NCBI RefSeq assembly: GCF_015223055.1
Contig: NZ_JADFBX010000003.1
Location: 186,001-250,000, forward strand
Direction: 5' to 3'
Origin: Pedobacter sp. MC2016-24
GTDB taxonomy: Bacteria > Bacteroidota > Bacteroidia > Sphingobacteriales > Sphingobacteriaceae
Length of the DNA stretch: 64,000 nt
The notes beneath the pieces are model-generated. The model saw nothing but the letters and a program-made list of their open reading frames with translations. It searched no databases and had not been told where the DNA came from. The position numbers were made by a program, and so were the translations under genes. Positions 17,659 to 26,132 of this stretch are shown piece after piece (position 1 is the first letter of the stretch; each line of letters opens with the position of its first letter).

Positions 17659-18126
17659 ATGAGAATTATAAGATTCATTTTTATCGGACTAATAACACTC
17701 GTTGGCCTAAAAGCATCTGGTCAGACTAACACTCCTTTCTGTTTGAAGAATTGGTATGTAGGAGAAGGAGTTATATTTCCATTTGATTACAAGCTCCCTA
17801 TTGATATAAAAGAGGCGAAAAAGCACTTTACTCCATCTCTTGCAGATGTGAAGAAGGCAGAGTCATTTTTACTAAGTAATGCATCTGATGTAAAATACAT
17901 TAATATGTTTGGTATGTATGAACCACGGAAGCTAAAAAAGAAATTACGACAATATAATCGTCAGTATATAGGGTATCAAAATGCCGAACTAGATTCAGTT
18001 ATTTTGATTAATTTACTGAATTTTAGTAAAAGAAAACATGCAAAAAACAACTTTGATGATTGGACAAAGGAATACAGTCGGGCTAGGTGCCTTTTACGAA
18101 AAAAACTCTTTGAGAGTGTCAGTTAA
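17659..18126 (+). CDS. Exported putative immunity protein without a functional partner toxin
   Basis: 155 aa with a signal peptide (about residues 1-22, ending in KASGQ). The mature part is basic and helical, with a Lys/Arg-rich C-terminus. The family is unknown to me. It follows a toxin remnant reduced to a few dozen codons, so it is an orphan immunity candidate. Secretion suggests the lost toxin acted in the envelope. Confidence 0.65.
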   Translation: MRIIRFIFIGLITLVGLKASGQTNTPFCLKNWYVGEGVIFPFDYKLPIDIKEAKKHFTPSLADVKKAESFLLSNASDVKYINMFGMYEPRKLKKKLRQYNRQYIGYQNAELDSVILINLLNFSKRKHAKNNFDDWTKEYSRARCLLRKKLFESVS

Positions 18127-18191
18127 TTTAACAAAAAAAGAAGTATCAAGCAGATAGGGCGAAGGTTTAGATCATATTGGTTGAAACACTG

Positions 18192-18664
18192 TTAGATTAT
18201 GGTGCAAGGTTTTATGATCCGGTGATTGGAAGGTGGAATGTGGTGGATAAGATGGCAGAGCACCCCAATTTCGGGGACTGTTACTGCCTTTATCTGGCAA
18301 ACGATTCTTTCTTCTTTTACCCTCATTATTTGTGTTAGGTTTATTTTCTGTATTTTCAGTTTTAACAATCCTGAACAGAATAATTACGATCTCTATTATA
18401 CTGATTAACATCATTCATGAGCCAATTACTACTCAGACAAATGATTCTGGAACAACAACTAAAGTGTACGGTCCTAATGAAGAGGTTGCAAAAGAATACA
18501 ATAAAAGACATACGCCTGTAAATGAGAGAGATGATCATATGCATGATTATAAACCTAAACCTAATCCGAATAATCCTGATGCAAGAGAAAAACAAGGTGG
18601 TAGGAAGCCTAAGCCTGATGAACTTGAAAACGATAAGAAGAGACAAGAAAAAAGAGAAATTTAA
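18192..18664 (+). pseudogene. Broken Rhs C-terminal module with hydrophobic insert and basic toxin tail
   Basis: [23 protein letters not shown] begins at 18192, but the sequence after MAE does not match the rest of the core and stops at 18338. A second open stretch from GTG 18332 to 18664 in another frame starts with a hydrophobic segment (SVLTILNRIITISIILINII) and ends in a hydrophilic tail with DDHMHDYKPKPNPNNP, a His/Asp-rich C-terminus that looks like a toxin end. The two halves are not joined in one frame. The downstream immunity-like gene starts 10 nt later. Confidence 0.65.
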
Positions 18665-18674
18665 TACCTAATTG

Positions 18675-19037
18675 ATGATAAATATTGGACGAAATGAAAT
18701 TTTATTTGAAGCTTTAAGTACTGAGGTTAGTATTTTAAGTTCAAAAGTTGATAGGATTAATATCTTTTTAAAAGATTCTAATTTGTTATTAGAGATCGAT
18801 TTACGGATATTATATAATGAAAATGAATTTTTAAAATTGATCTTTTCAGGTATCAGAGAGTATTCGTTTTATCATAATTCGGATTATTTATTTTATAACG
18901 TCGAGGAATATAAATTTTTAAGATCTAATGGGCTTTATTATCTAAGTTTTGATCCAGAAGTAAATTCTATGAATGAAGTCTCAGAAAATGATGGTGATTT
19001 TGTTTTGTCTGAAAATATAGAGGGATATATTTACTGA
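18675..19037 (+). CDS. Putative cytoplasmic immunity protein
   Basis: 120 aa from ATG 18675 (a TTG one codon earlier is also in frame). No signal peptide; acidic, rich in Asn, Ser, Leu and Tyr. Not recognised as a family. Directly downstream of a broken Rhs toxin module, so an immunity role is inferred from position, size and charge. Confidence 0.62.
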   Translation: MINIGRNEILFEALSTEVSILSSKVDRINIFLKDSNLLLEIDLRILYNENEFLKLIFSGIREYSFYHNSDYLFYNVEEYKFLRSNGLYYLSFDPEVNSMNEVSENDGDFVLSENIEGYIY

Positions 19038-19089
19038 GCTGGAGTATGGAAATTAAGCACCGAATATGTCCTAAATGGGAGTGTAACAC

Positions 19090-19320
19090 AAGGATAAATA
19101 TCCGGCTGGGAACTTTATCGATCTGGCATATAATGCAACCCGTCGAAACACTCAGGCATCAGTTGTTAAAGGAGATTTATTAAATCGAGTGAAGAAAGAT
19201 CCAGCGTTCCAAGCGTGGCGTAAGAAGATAATTGCTCAATATAAGATGAATCCTTTGCTTAAAAAACGTCTTGACTTATTTAAGCTTGGTGGTGACAAAT
19301 TTTTTTCACTTGAAGGTGAT
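19090..19320 (+). repeat. RepC copy 1, 231-bp shared toxin segment
   Basis: Matches 26353-26583 over 231 nt with four mismatches. It encodes NFIDLAYNATRRNTQASVV through KLGGDKFFSLEGD. Beyond 19320 the two modules have unrelated C-terminal ends and different immunity genes. Confidence 0.93.
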
Positions 19321-19437
19321 TTGGTTAATATTTTACAGGAATATAACAAGGACAACGGTCTTGGTTTAAGTGATAAAGATATTACTACATTGTCTTTTTC
19401 AGGACAACAAGATTCCAAAGACTTCAAAAGTATATAA
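19090..19437 (+). pseudogene. Toxin fragment without Rhs core (RepC module 1)
   Basis: The frame starting at AAG GAT AAA (about 19089) has an in-frame TAA immediately upstream and no core sequence, so the 5' end is a recombination cut. It encodes the RepC toxin segment and then a different end, NILQEYNKDNGLGLSDKDI, stopping at 19437. A second frame continues to 19527 with a Lys/Arg-rich tail, so the original C-terminus may have been in another frame and lost by an indel. The domain is not one I recognise. The immunity candidate at 19529 follows. Confidence 0.65.
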
Positions 19438-19528
19438 ACGATCGTATGGAAATGAATAAAAGTACTTATAGGCAAGAAAAGGATAAATATGATTCGGAAT
19501 TATCAAAGTTAATATATAGGAGGAAGTA

Positions 19529-20077
19529 ATGAAAATATTCAAATTATTATGTGTTTTTACAGTTATATTCAAATGTTGTTTAGCCCAAAAAGTTGTAAGA
19601 TATTATTATGAGACTAGTGATGTTTCAGCAAAGAACGAAACTAGTCCTGCTTTTGGTAAGTTGCAAAATTTCTCAACAGTAAGAACTTATATGAATGACT
19701 CTCAATTTAAAGAAACTAGATTATTCACGTTTGATAATAATAAATCCATTTCGTATAGAATTGTCAATCAAAAATGGTACTATAAGAATAATAAAAAATG
19801 GAAATTATTTTATGATTCTTATAGAAGAAAGGGAGGTGTAGTTTATTTAAGGGACGGTGCTTACGAAGTTGTGTTCGATAAACAGATTACCATTCAAGGT
19901 AAAATTTTACACAAGTTGTTTTTCAAACCTATTAAGATTTTTCAATCCCATAAACTTGCTTATTATTTTGATCCTAAGTTTGGTGTCGTTATAATTCAAA
20001 ATTCGGCTGGTAGCGTTTTATTAAGAACTAATTATTTAATTAAGAAGTTAAATGAGAATGAATTAGATAGCCTTTAG
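19529..20077 (+). CDS. Exported putative immunity protein
   Basis: 182 aa with a signal peptide (residues about 1-19, ending in CLAQ; the Cys pair could allow lipidation). The mature domain is beta-rich, with many Tyr, Lys and Phe residues ([20 protein letters not shown]), and looks like an extended beta-sheet protein of the type found in Bacteroidota exported proteins. Family not recognised. It belongs to the truncated RepC toxin upstream. The next Rhs module starts 8 nt after its stop. Confidence 0.65.
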   Translation: MKIFKLLCVFTVIFKCCLAQKVVRYYYETSDVSAKNETSPAFGKLQNFSTVRTYMNDSQFKETRLFTFDNNKSISYRIVNQKWYYKNNKKWKLFYDSYRRKGGVVYLRDGAYEVVFDKQITIQGKILHKLFFKPIKIFQSHKLAYYFDPKFGVVIIQNSAGSVLLRTNYLIKKLNENELDSL

Positions 20078-20084
20078 GATAAAG

Positions 20085-20861
20085 GTGTTAGATTATGGCG
20101 CAAGGTTCTATGACCCGGTGATTGGGAGATGGAACGTGGTTGATCCTCTTGCGGAGCAGATGAGAAGGCATAGTCCTTATAATTATTCTTTCAATAATCC
20201 GATTAGGTTTACTGATCCGGATGGGATGGGCCCCGAATCGGTGCATATTGATGAGTTTGGAAAAGTTCTTGGAAATTATGAAGATGGTGACAATGGAGTT
20301 TATGTTCATCAAGGAGCTAATTCATCTAAAGATTATAAGAAGGATTATGATTCTAAAACTAATACTGCTGCTGGTGGTAAAAAGATTGGAGAGCTTGGTG
20401 GTACAATTGATGTTAATGAGATTTATAAAAATTTGGTAGATAAAAATGCTCGAGAATCTGCAGATTTAAACATATTACAGTTTAGAGAAAAAGTTCGAGG
20501 TAGAGGTGATTGGGATTTAAAGAATGATAAGGAAAGTATCTTTGGATTAGGTAACGATGGAAAGACTTCATTTAAGTTTGAAGCAAATATTATGGAAGCT
20601 CAGGATATCGGGAATCATCATTTTGGTGTAGTAGGTAAAGCGAATCACACATTTACAGAGGAATTTATGCTGGAACAAGCTGGCGCAGCACAGATGGCTG
20701 CAGGAACTTCGAAGCCTGAATGGCAAAAGCAGCAAAGAAGAGTAATTGTAGGTGGTAGTGGTACTCCAACGACAATCATTGTAATGTTTCCACCTTATGG
20801 TGACGATCCAAGAGATCAAAAATGGATTAAAGCTGGATTTAAATATTATGAAAGAAAATAA
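20085..20861 (+). CDS. Orphan Rhs C-terminal module with polymorphic toxin type 44 (Ntox44)-like domain
   Basis: 258 aa from GTG 20085; the natural start is missing because the module begins at the core end ([33 protein letters not shown]). The C-terminal about 130 residues have the Ntox44 pattern: [15 protein letters not shown], then [12 protein letters not shown], then [19 protein letters not shown]. Ntox44 domains are toxin ends of polymorphic systems, proposed to act as peptidases. The module is intact over the toxin and overlaps its immunity candidate by 14 nt. That partner has a membrane anchor, suggesting action in the periplasm. Family call is by motif recall. Confidence 0.8.
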   Translation: MLDYGARFYDPVIGRWNVVDPLAEQMRRHSPYNYSFNNPIRFTDPDGMGPESVHIDEFGKVLGNYEDGDNGVYVHQGANSSKDYKKDYDSKTNTAAGGKKIGELGGTIDVNEIYKNLVDKNARESADLNILQFREKVRGRGDWDLKNDKESIFGLGNDGKTSFKFEANIMEAQDIGNHHFGVVGKANHTFTEEFMLEQAGAAQMAAGTSKPEWQKQQRRVIVGGSGTPTTIIVMFPPYGDDPRDQKWIKAGFKYYERK

Positions 20862-21207
20862 AGGAATTGTAATCTTGTCAGTTGTTGCTGTTGTGATATT
20901 TTTATTCGTTGTTTATGAAGTTTCTACATTTAGCTTGTTTAATGAATCAAACTCTCAGTTAACTGAAATTGCTGTTCCTCATAGGGATTATAGACTCAGA
21001 GTATCTTTTGTGCCTTCAAATGCGACAAGTCAAGATTTTATTCAGGTGAAAAAAATTGAGGGTGAGACAGAGTCTGTAATCTATAACTATGAAAGATATG
21101 ATACAGTTGTCTCTTATAATATTAAAGGTAATATGTTACGATTGATTTTGAAGAATAAGCATTTGAATGATAAGATCCAAGATACTGTTTACCTAAAACT
21201 TGATTGA
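20848..21207 (+). CDS. Membrane-anchored putative immunity protein for the Ntox44-like toxin
   Basis: 119 aa from ATG 20848, overlapping the toxin end by 14 nt. A longer frame from 20797 exists, but it runs further into the toxin and lacks the clean signal. The N-terminus has one transmembrane segment ([19 protein letters not shown], about residues 6-26), then a soluble beta-rich domain. It is probably anchored in the inner membrane facing the periplasm. Family unknown. Confidence 0.68.
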   Translation: MKENKGIVILSVVAVVIFLFVVYEVSTFSLFNESNSQLTEIAVPHRDYRLRVSFVPSNATSQDFIQVKKIEGETESVIYNYERYDTVVSYNIKGNMLRLILKNKHLNDKIQDTVYLKLD

Positions 21208-21216
21208 TAATGATAG

Positions 21217-21960
21217 TTACAAACGCAATTTGATTACGGGGCAAGGTTCTATGATCCGGTGATTGGAAGGTGGAATGTTCCAGACCCGTTGCAAGAGGAC
21301 GAATGTTGGAGTGCGTACGATGATGCTTATGCTCAGGAAGCTTCGAATGAGGGATATGATGTGGATGCAGCTGAAGGTAGAGCAAATGCGAGTAGATATT
21401 TCAGTTTCTTGGGGCCGCGTAATATGATAACGGCAGGGAATTCAGCGGTTCATTATAATTCAAGTCCTTATGCTTATGTATTGAATAATCCTCTTAGCTA
21501 TATTGATCCTTTGGGACTTGATACAACTAAAGCAAATCAATTGAAAGAAGTTACAATTACCGGTGACAAAGGCATTAATCCTTGGGGGCCAAGTTTATTT
21601 TTATTAGGACAGAAGATCGATTATTTAAAGCCTGTTGGAGCACTTGGATCAAAAAGTGGTTCTTCAGTAGCGTCCTGGACTTTATCTAAAGTCTTTCCCC
21701 AAAATATTCCTGCTCTTAAACAAGGTGAAAGAAAGCTAATAGGTGTAGTCAGTAAAAAATTAGCAAAAAAAGCTGGTACTGCTGTATTAGGTAGGTTTCT
21801 AGGCCGTTTGGTGCCTTATGTTGGAGGGGCAATAATGGCTAAAGATGCATGGGATAATAGAGAGGCGATTGGAGCAGGGTTTAAGGCTTTTAGTATGGGA
21901 GCTGGAGATTATTATAACTTGCGTTCAAACCCTGAAACAGGTTGGATGTATGTAAAATAG
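21217..21960 (+). CDS. Orphan Rhs C-terminal module with hydrophobic toxin end
   Basis: Open from 21217; core fragment [21 protein letters not shown], then about 38 unusual residues (rich in Asp, Glu, Ala and Tyr) before SSPYAYVLNNPLSYIDPLGLD, so the core has an insertion relative to sister modules. The C-terminus contains a Lys-rich segment and a Gly/Ala-rich hydrophobic stretch (VPYVGGAIMAKDAWDN), compatible with a membrane-active or helical toxin; no family recognised. The toxin frame is unbroken and ends 6 nt before a DUF1493 gene. No normal start codon precedes the core. Confidence 0.72.
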   Translation, partial: LQTQFDYGARFYDPVIGRWNVPDPLQEDECWSAYDDAYAQEASNEGYDVDAAEGRANASRYFSFLGPRNMITAGNSAVHYNSSPYAYVLNNPLSYIDPLGLDTTKANQLKEVTITGDKGINPWGPSLFLLGQKIDYLKPVGALGSKSGSSVASWTLSKVFPQNIPALKQGERKLIGVVSKKLAKKAGTAVLGRFLGRLVPYVGGAIMAKDAWDNREAIGAGFKAFSMGAGDYYNLRSNPETGWMYVK

Positions 21961-21966
21961 ATAGTT

Positions 21967-22302
21967 ATGAATATAGAAAAACCGGATCTTTTTCAGTTTG
22001 TAAAAGAGAAGACCTTTGTAAATGATATTGATATAAATATGGAGACAAGATTAGAAGATGATCTAGGTGTCTATGGCGATGATGCAGTTGAGTTTATTAT
22101 TGCTTATGGAAAATATTATAATGTAAATATATCTAATTTCATGGCGGCAGACTATTTTAATGGAGAAGGTCTTAATGTTTTGAATTCTTTAATAGGAATC
22201 TTTAAGAAAGAAAAAAAAGCCTCGAAAAAAGCACTAACTGTTGGGCATCTTTATAAGGCTATTTTAGCAGGAAGATTAGATGAAGAGGTGATAAATTCTT
22301 AG
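21967..22302 (+). CDS. DUF1493 family putative immunity protein
   Basis: 111 aa with the DUF1493 pattern: METRLEDDLGVYGDDAVEFI (about residues 25-44), a central YFNGEG motif and a C-terminal LTVGHLYKAILAGRL. DUF1493 proteins are small, acidic and often found next to polymorphic toxins as immunity proteins. No signal peptide, so it acts in the cytoplasm or at its inner membrane face. It sits 6 nt after the hydrophobic Rhs toxin end and is followed by a strong hairpin. Confidence 0.85.
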   Translation: MNIEKPDLFQFVKEKTFVNDIDINMETRLEDDLGVYGDDAVEFIIAYGKYYNVNISNFMAADYFNGEGLNVLNSLIGIFKKEKKASKKALTVGHLYKAILAGRLDEEVINS

Positions 22303-22306
22303 AATG

Positions 22307-22336
22307 ATAGGCTGCATATGTGTTTATGCAGCCTAT
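22307..22336 (+). terminator. Hairpin terminator after the DUF1493 gene
   Basis: Perfect 12-bp arms (22307-22318 and 22325-22336), 6-nt loop, followed by a T/G-rich tract. Related to the hairpin at 16088-16110, with similar flanking sequence leading into RepB. Confidence 0.8.
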
Positions 22337-22353
22337 TGTTGTTTTGTAATCTT

Positions 22354-22520
22354 CAAGTTGTGTTTTTGGGTACCCAAAAACCTACTTGCCTTCGCTTAGG
22401 AGCGAAGGAGAAAAGAAACCGTCGCAACTCGGTTTCTGCTGCAGAGGGCTACTTACTGCCTTTTAAGAGTTCGTTCTTTTCCCTTTCGGCTTGTAACAGA
22501 CGTTCATAAAGTTCCATTAC
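22354..22520. repeat. RepB copy b, 167-bp repeat
   Basis: Matches 32344-32510 with about ten differences over 167 nt. It contains a palindrome TTTTTGGGTACCCAAAAA, a hairpin CCTTCGCTTAGGAGCGAAGG at about 22389-22408, and the last codons of an XRE gene on the - strand. RepB is therefore the terminator-like tail plus 3' end of an XRE gene, copied to several places. Confidence 0.9.
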
Positions 22521-22790
22521 CTTATCCAGCGGGTTAAAGGTGCACTGGTGGTTGAAATAACTCTGATCATGGAAGTAGTTGATAATGGCATCTTCGCTAA
22601 AGCTTTTGATGGCCTGGGGTATAACGCCTAAAGCCGTTGTAACCTTGCCAAGTGTTTCTTCTTTTACTGTTTCGCTTTGCTCGATCTTGGAATGTTAAAA
22701 ACATCTTTGAACTTCTTTTTGTTGAGCATGGTGTCAAAGATTTTAAACACTTCATTGCGGTCTTCCTCATCGAGTTGGTTGATCAGGTTT
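22449..22790 (-). pseudogene. Mosaic of two XRE-regulator gene fragments
   Basis: On the - strand, 22449-22691 encodes the C-terminal two thirds of an XRE regulator: [17 protein letters not shown] (HTH helices) to LQAEREKNELLKGSK and stop. It is joined at about 22691 to a piece of a different XRE-like C-terminus at 22692-22790 ([20 protein letters not shown]). There is no start or complete HTH. The second piece abuts the Rhs core fragment at 22791 on the other strand. The joint shows that regulator genes were caught in module exchange. Confidence 0.82.
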
Positions 22791-23783
22791 CATTTTGGTA
22801 ACGTTCGTTACACATTTAATCGACATCCAACGACACGTGCGCTTACTTCGTTGCGAAGTGACGACTATTATGCCTTTGGAAAATGGCTTGCAAATAAATA
22901 TCTTTATAACGGCAAGGAGTTGCAAGAAGAGCTGGGACAGCTTGATTACGGCGCAAGGTTATATGATCCAGCGATTGGAAGGTGGAATGTGATTGATCCG
23001 CTTTCAGAAACTGATAGAAAGACTAGTCCCTATGCTTATGTCTTCAATAATCCGTTGAGATTTATTGACCCTACTGGGATGAAAGGAACGTCAACCCATA
23101 CAGATACATTTGGTAATGTACTTGCTGTTTATAATGATGGAGATTTGGGAGTTTATAAACATGAGGATGCGAAGACAACGGCAGATATAGATCAGTTACC
23201 ACAGACAAGTACTTCACGAGGCGGTGAAAAAATGGGGGAAACCTTAATGTGGGATTCTTTTACTGAATTTGATGGAAGTGGAAAAGCTGCTGGGAAGATA
23301 GATTTTGGGTCATCTCAAGCTACCGGTTGGCTTGATCGCTTCAGCAAAGCTATTGAAGGTGCAGCGGATAATCTTGGCAATTATTTAGGTAGGATGCATT
23401 ATGCGATCAATGGTGGTGGTAATGATATATATGATTATAAAACTCAAAATGGTGGTGGCCTGTATGCCGGATCTCAGATCTCAGAGGGCATATATGTATC
23501 AGCCAGAGATGTTGGTAATTTTGCCGCAGGTCGTGCTGCTGCTATTACTGGGCAATCTAAAATGGATTTTATGCTAACCGCTGGAGGATTTAATTTGTCG
23601 GGTAATAGTAAATTAGGTATAGTTTTCAGAAGTTCCCATTGGCAGAATGAAGCTCGGAAAAGAGGCGCGCCGGCATTTGGAGAAGACCCGGGCTCAAACT
23701 TTTTCCAACGTTTAGGATACGAGAATGTAACCACATCTCAAGGCATGATATTAAATCGTAAAAAAATATGGGATCTAAAATAA
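22791..23783 (+). CDS. Orphan Rhs C-terminal module with longer core and Ntox44-like toxin end
   Basis: The frame is open from further upstream, but Rhs homology begins at 22791 with [10 protein letters not shown] and DDYYAFG, then [28 protein letters not shown] and [13 protein letters not shown], so this module keeps about 90 core residues, more than its sisters. The toxin end is about 230 aa, with [20 protein letters not shown] and a C-terminal [15 protein letters not shown] stretch. The [10 protein letters not shown] pattern resembles the central Ntox44 motif, weakly. There is no genuine start codon. The lipoprotein immunity candidate follows or overlaps the stop. Confidence 0.72.
   Translation, partial: HFGNVRYTFNRHPTTRALTSLRSDDYYAFGKWLANKYLYNGKELQEELGQLDYGARLYDPAIGRWNVIDPLSETDRKTSPYAYVFNNPLRFIDPTGMKGTSTHTDTFGNVLAVYNDGDLGVYKHEDAKTTADIDQLPQTSTSRGGEKMGETLMWDSFTEFDGSGKAAGKIDFGSSQATGWLDRFSKAIEGAADNLGNYLGRMHYAINGGGNDIYDYKTQNGGGLYAGSQISEGIYVSARDVGNFAAGRAAAITGQSKMDFMLTAGGFNLSGNSKLGIVFRSSHWQNEARKRGAPAFGEDPGSNFFQRLGYENVTTSQGMILNRKKIWDLK
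22892..22957 (+). repeat. 66-bp Rhs core-end repeat, copy 2
   Basis: Differs from 10650-10715 in the full-length Rhs gene at one of 66 positions. It is the longest near-identical match seen between an orphan module and the intact gene. Confidence 0.9.
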
Positions 23784-23785
23784 AT

Positions 23786-24406
23786 ATGTTATTTCTATTG
23801 TTATGTTTATTTGTTGTAGGGTGTGGAAATCCGAATTTTAACGAGTTAGAAGGTCCTAATGTATTTTATCAGGTGTGTCCAGTCGACAAAGATATCATCC
23901 GCATAAGACGTACGAGCGGCGAAGGCGCTCCTTCAGTTCAACTTTTTGATAAAAAGGGGAGTCAATTGCAAAACTCAATCATAACCCCGATGGGTATTTT
24001 CCTAGTAACATCAATAAAAAATGACACACTACAGGTCACATATTTTGTCGGACAAAGTGATCTTGAGATGTTTTTGCCATGGTTCAAAACTAATAGATCA
24101 AATCCTTATCGTATTGGTCAGTATTCAATTCACTATAGCTACGAAATACACAATAAGTATTCAGAAACTAAAGGCTCGGAGATAGACTCATTAATTGTTG
24201 ATAAGAAGGCACAGACAACGTGGTTGTTTTTAAAAGGGAAATTGATTGATACAAGACCTACACATTTATTAATTCTCAAATCGTCGGAATTGGTGGCGTA
24301 TGACCCTAAGAATAAGTCCTATACGCCGTATCCGTTAGTCAATAAGGATCTTGCTAAAGATTACCTTAATAAGATCCTGGCTACATACGATACAAGTAAC
24401 GATTAA
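23786..24406 (+). CDS. Lipoprotein putative immunity protein
   Basis: 206 aa from ATG 23786; an ATG at 23768 would overlap the toxin by 16 nt and add six residues. Signal peptide with lipobox (LFVVGC, Cys about residue 13), then a soluble domain rich in Asp, Lys and Thr. Family not recognised. Envelope localisation matches the Ntox44-like guess for the preceding toxin. The next Rhs module starts 8 nt after the stop. Confidence 0.68.
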   Translation: MLFLLLCLFVVGCGNPNFNELEGPNVFYQVCPVDKDIIRIRRTSGEGAPSVQLFDKKGSQLQNSIITPMGIFLVTSIKNDTLQVTYFVGQSDLEMFLPWFKTNRSNPYRIGQYSIHYSYEIHNKYSETKGSEIDSLIVDKKAQTTWLFLKGKLIDTRPTHLLILKSSELVAYDPKNKSYTPYPLVNKDLAKDYLNKILATYDTSND

Positions 24407-24414
24407 TAAGGGCG

Positions 24415-25168
24415 TTAGATTATGGCGCAAGGTTCTATGATCTGGTGATTGGGAGGTGGAATGTGGTGGATCCGTTGGCGGAGAAGGGTAGAAGGTGGTC
24501 ACCATATACATATGCATTCAACAATCCAATAAAGTTTACAGATCCTGATGGGATGTGGCCAGATGGTCCTGGTGACGATGATGATCTAATCGGGGTGGCA
24601 AACCGGAATGGCTATAGGGGGTGATTAGAGCTGGGGTACATGGTATCAGAACACTTGTAGCTGCTGCCGGGGATGCTTTAGGGATCAATAAAGCTGCTCC
24701 CGGAATGAAATGGCAATCCGTGGACAGTGAGGGTGGTACGATGGGATATGGTATGGCTCAAGTTCCTAGTGAAGGTGGTTTAAACGATGCCTTGGTCATT
24801 TGGGTGATGGTGCAAATGCTTTAGCTTTCAGTGGTTCTCTTGCCAAAGGCGCAACTGGTACGCTATTTGCCAAAACGTGACAGGAAGGTAAAGTGGTAAG
24901 TGAAGGAGTACAGGCAATTAAAGAAGGTGTTTCATTAGAGAAGCAAGCTTTAAATATATCAAAAGATCTTAATGGAGGGAAAAACTCTGTTACTATTCGT
25001 ACTGTGGATAAGCAGATTAGATATAATTTGGCTGGTAAAAGCCATGGAGGTGTCCCAATGCCATATTCCCAAGTCTATATTAAGAATATGGTAAATGGTG
25101 TGCAAAAAAGTATTACTAGGGAAACTAAACATGCTCAGCCTGTAACTCAGCAAGAAATAGAGCAATAA
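24415..25168 (+). pseudogene. Broken Rhs C-terminal module with Ntox24-like toxin end
   Basis: [20 protein letters not shown] starts at 24415 and reads through [14 protein letters not shown] to TGA at about 24622. At least three lesions are visible: a frameshift in the G-run near 24617-24621, a second frameshift near 24790, and a TGA at about 24878 replacing a probable Gly codon. From 24893 the end is open: KQIRYNLAGKSHGGVPMPYS and QKSITRETKHAQPVTQQEIE, which resembles polymorphic toxin type 24 (HGGVPxPH-type motif, here MPYS). The toxin cannot be made from this copy, while its immunity candidate is intact. Confidence 0.75.
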
Positions 25169-25190
25169 GGAAATTTTTGGAAAAACAGCA

Positions 25191-25577
25191 ATGAGAGAAA
25201 TAGAAATCGTTACAACTGAATTATTTAAGAGCCTATTGGAAATAGATATTGACGATGTACATTTTGATCTTCATAATGATTATGATTGCTATTCAATTCT
25301 CTTCTCGAAAGATCATGAACTTACATTATCACTTAAATCCTCTGATAAAGAAGTGAAACTGACTTTTAAAGGTGTTACAGTGAACTATATGTTCTTGAAT
25401 TTGACAGATGTTAATAAAGATATAACAACTATCGACAGCATATATCGTGGTAGATATGAAGACAGCAATGTCCTACGTGAAGTGACTGATGATTCTAGAA
25501 ATTATTACTACATAGAATTTTATAGTGGATATACCATAGAGCTTTTTGCGAGAACTGTTTTCTTTGTGACTTCCTAA
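25191..25577 (+). CDS. Putative cytoplasmic immunity protein for the Ntox24-like toxin
   Basis: 128 aa, starting 22 nt after the toxin stop. No signal peptide; very acidic N-terminal half (LLEIDIDDVHFDLHNDYDCY), mixed beta pattern. Family not recognised. A cytoplasmic location suits Ntox24-type toxins, which are thought to be nucleases. It stays open although the toxin carries several lesions. Confidence 0.66.
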   Translation: MREIEIVTTELFKSLLEIDIDDVHFDLHNDYDCYSILFSKDHELTLSLKSSDKEVKLTFKGVTVNYMFLNLTDVNKDITTIDSIYRGRYEDSNVLREVTDDSRNYYYIEFYSGYTIELFARTVFFVTS

Positions 25578-25591
25578 CGTCAAGTATTGTA

Positions 25592-25630
25592 AATAATAAA
25601 AGCCAGGTCATACGCCTGGCTTTTATTATT
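25592..25630. terminator. Bidirectional terminator, perfect 16-bp hairpin
   Basis: Arms 25592-25607 and 25615-25630 are exact reverse complements with a 7-nt loop; both flanks are A/T-tracts. It lies between the + strand immunity gene and the convergent XRE gene fragment, the same arrangement as the hairpin at 12275-12311. Confidence 0.88.
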
Positions 25631-25814
25631 TAGCGAGTTGCTGATTATGTTTTTTTGTGATAAAAGCGTCAATGAAGGTCTTGACCAGGTGCTTGTCCTC
25701 ATGGCTTAAGAGCTCCACTTCCCTAAACTGTTTTAAGAGTTCCTTATCGGCAAACTGGGCGGAAACCATTTCATCCTGGCTACCCATCATCAGGAAATCA
25801 GTGGTTATGTCCAA
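25626..25814 (-). pseudogene. C-terminal fragment of an XRE regulator gene
   Basis: The - strand encodes LDITTDFLMMGSQDEM...ADKELLKQFREVE...VKTFIDAFITKKHNQ and stop, matching the C-terminal part of Bacteroidota XRE proteins just after the HTH. Upstream (toward 25815) it runs straight into RepA copy 3, so the DNA-binding half is missing. The convergent terminator is kept. A natural ancestor would be toxin/immunity, terminator, XRE gene, as at 11.5-12.7 kb. Confidence 0.82.
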
Positions 25815-26132
25815 CCCCCCAAAGCAACCAACGGGAGTAGTAAAAGTAGTTTTTGTATAGCAAAAACATAAACTTGCTCCATCAGGGCTCCTTGTAATGC
25901 ACCAATGAGAATAGAGGTTCGGGGAGGCTATGTTTGCTGTTACAGATGATCTTCCTACCAGTAAAGCCGAAAAATCAACGCACCAACGGCCTTTGTAAAA
26001 CCCAAACAAAAAACTAACTTTAGGCTAAAGGAACGTTCTTTATAAAGCTGAAAACTAGCTGCCAGCGAATCCGGTTAACTTTAAATAAGTTGCGCAAGAT
26101 TCTATGACCCGGTAATTGGGAGGTGGAATGTG
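25809..26132 (+). repeat. RepA copy 3, 324-nt direct repeat
   Basis: Near-identical partner of 17033-17356. The box here reads TATGTTTG instead of TATCTTTG, still fitting TAnnTTTG. The repeat cuts the XRE gene fragment on its left and enters an Rhs core fragment on its right. Confidence 0.92.
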
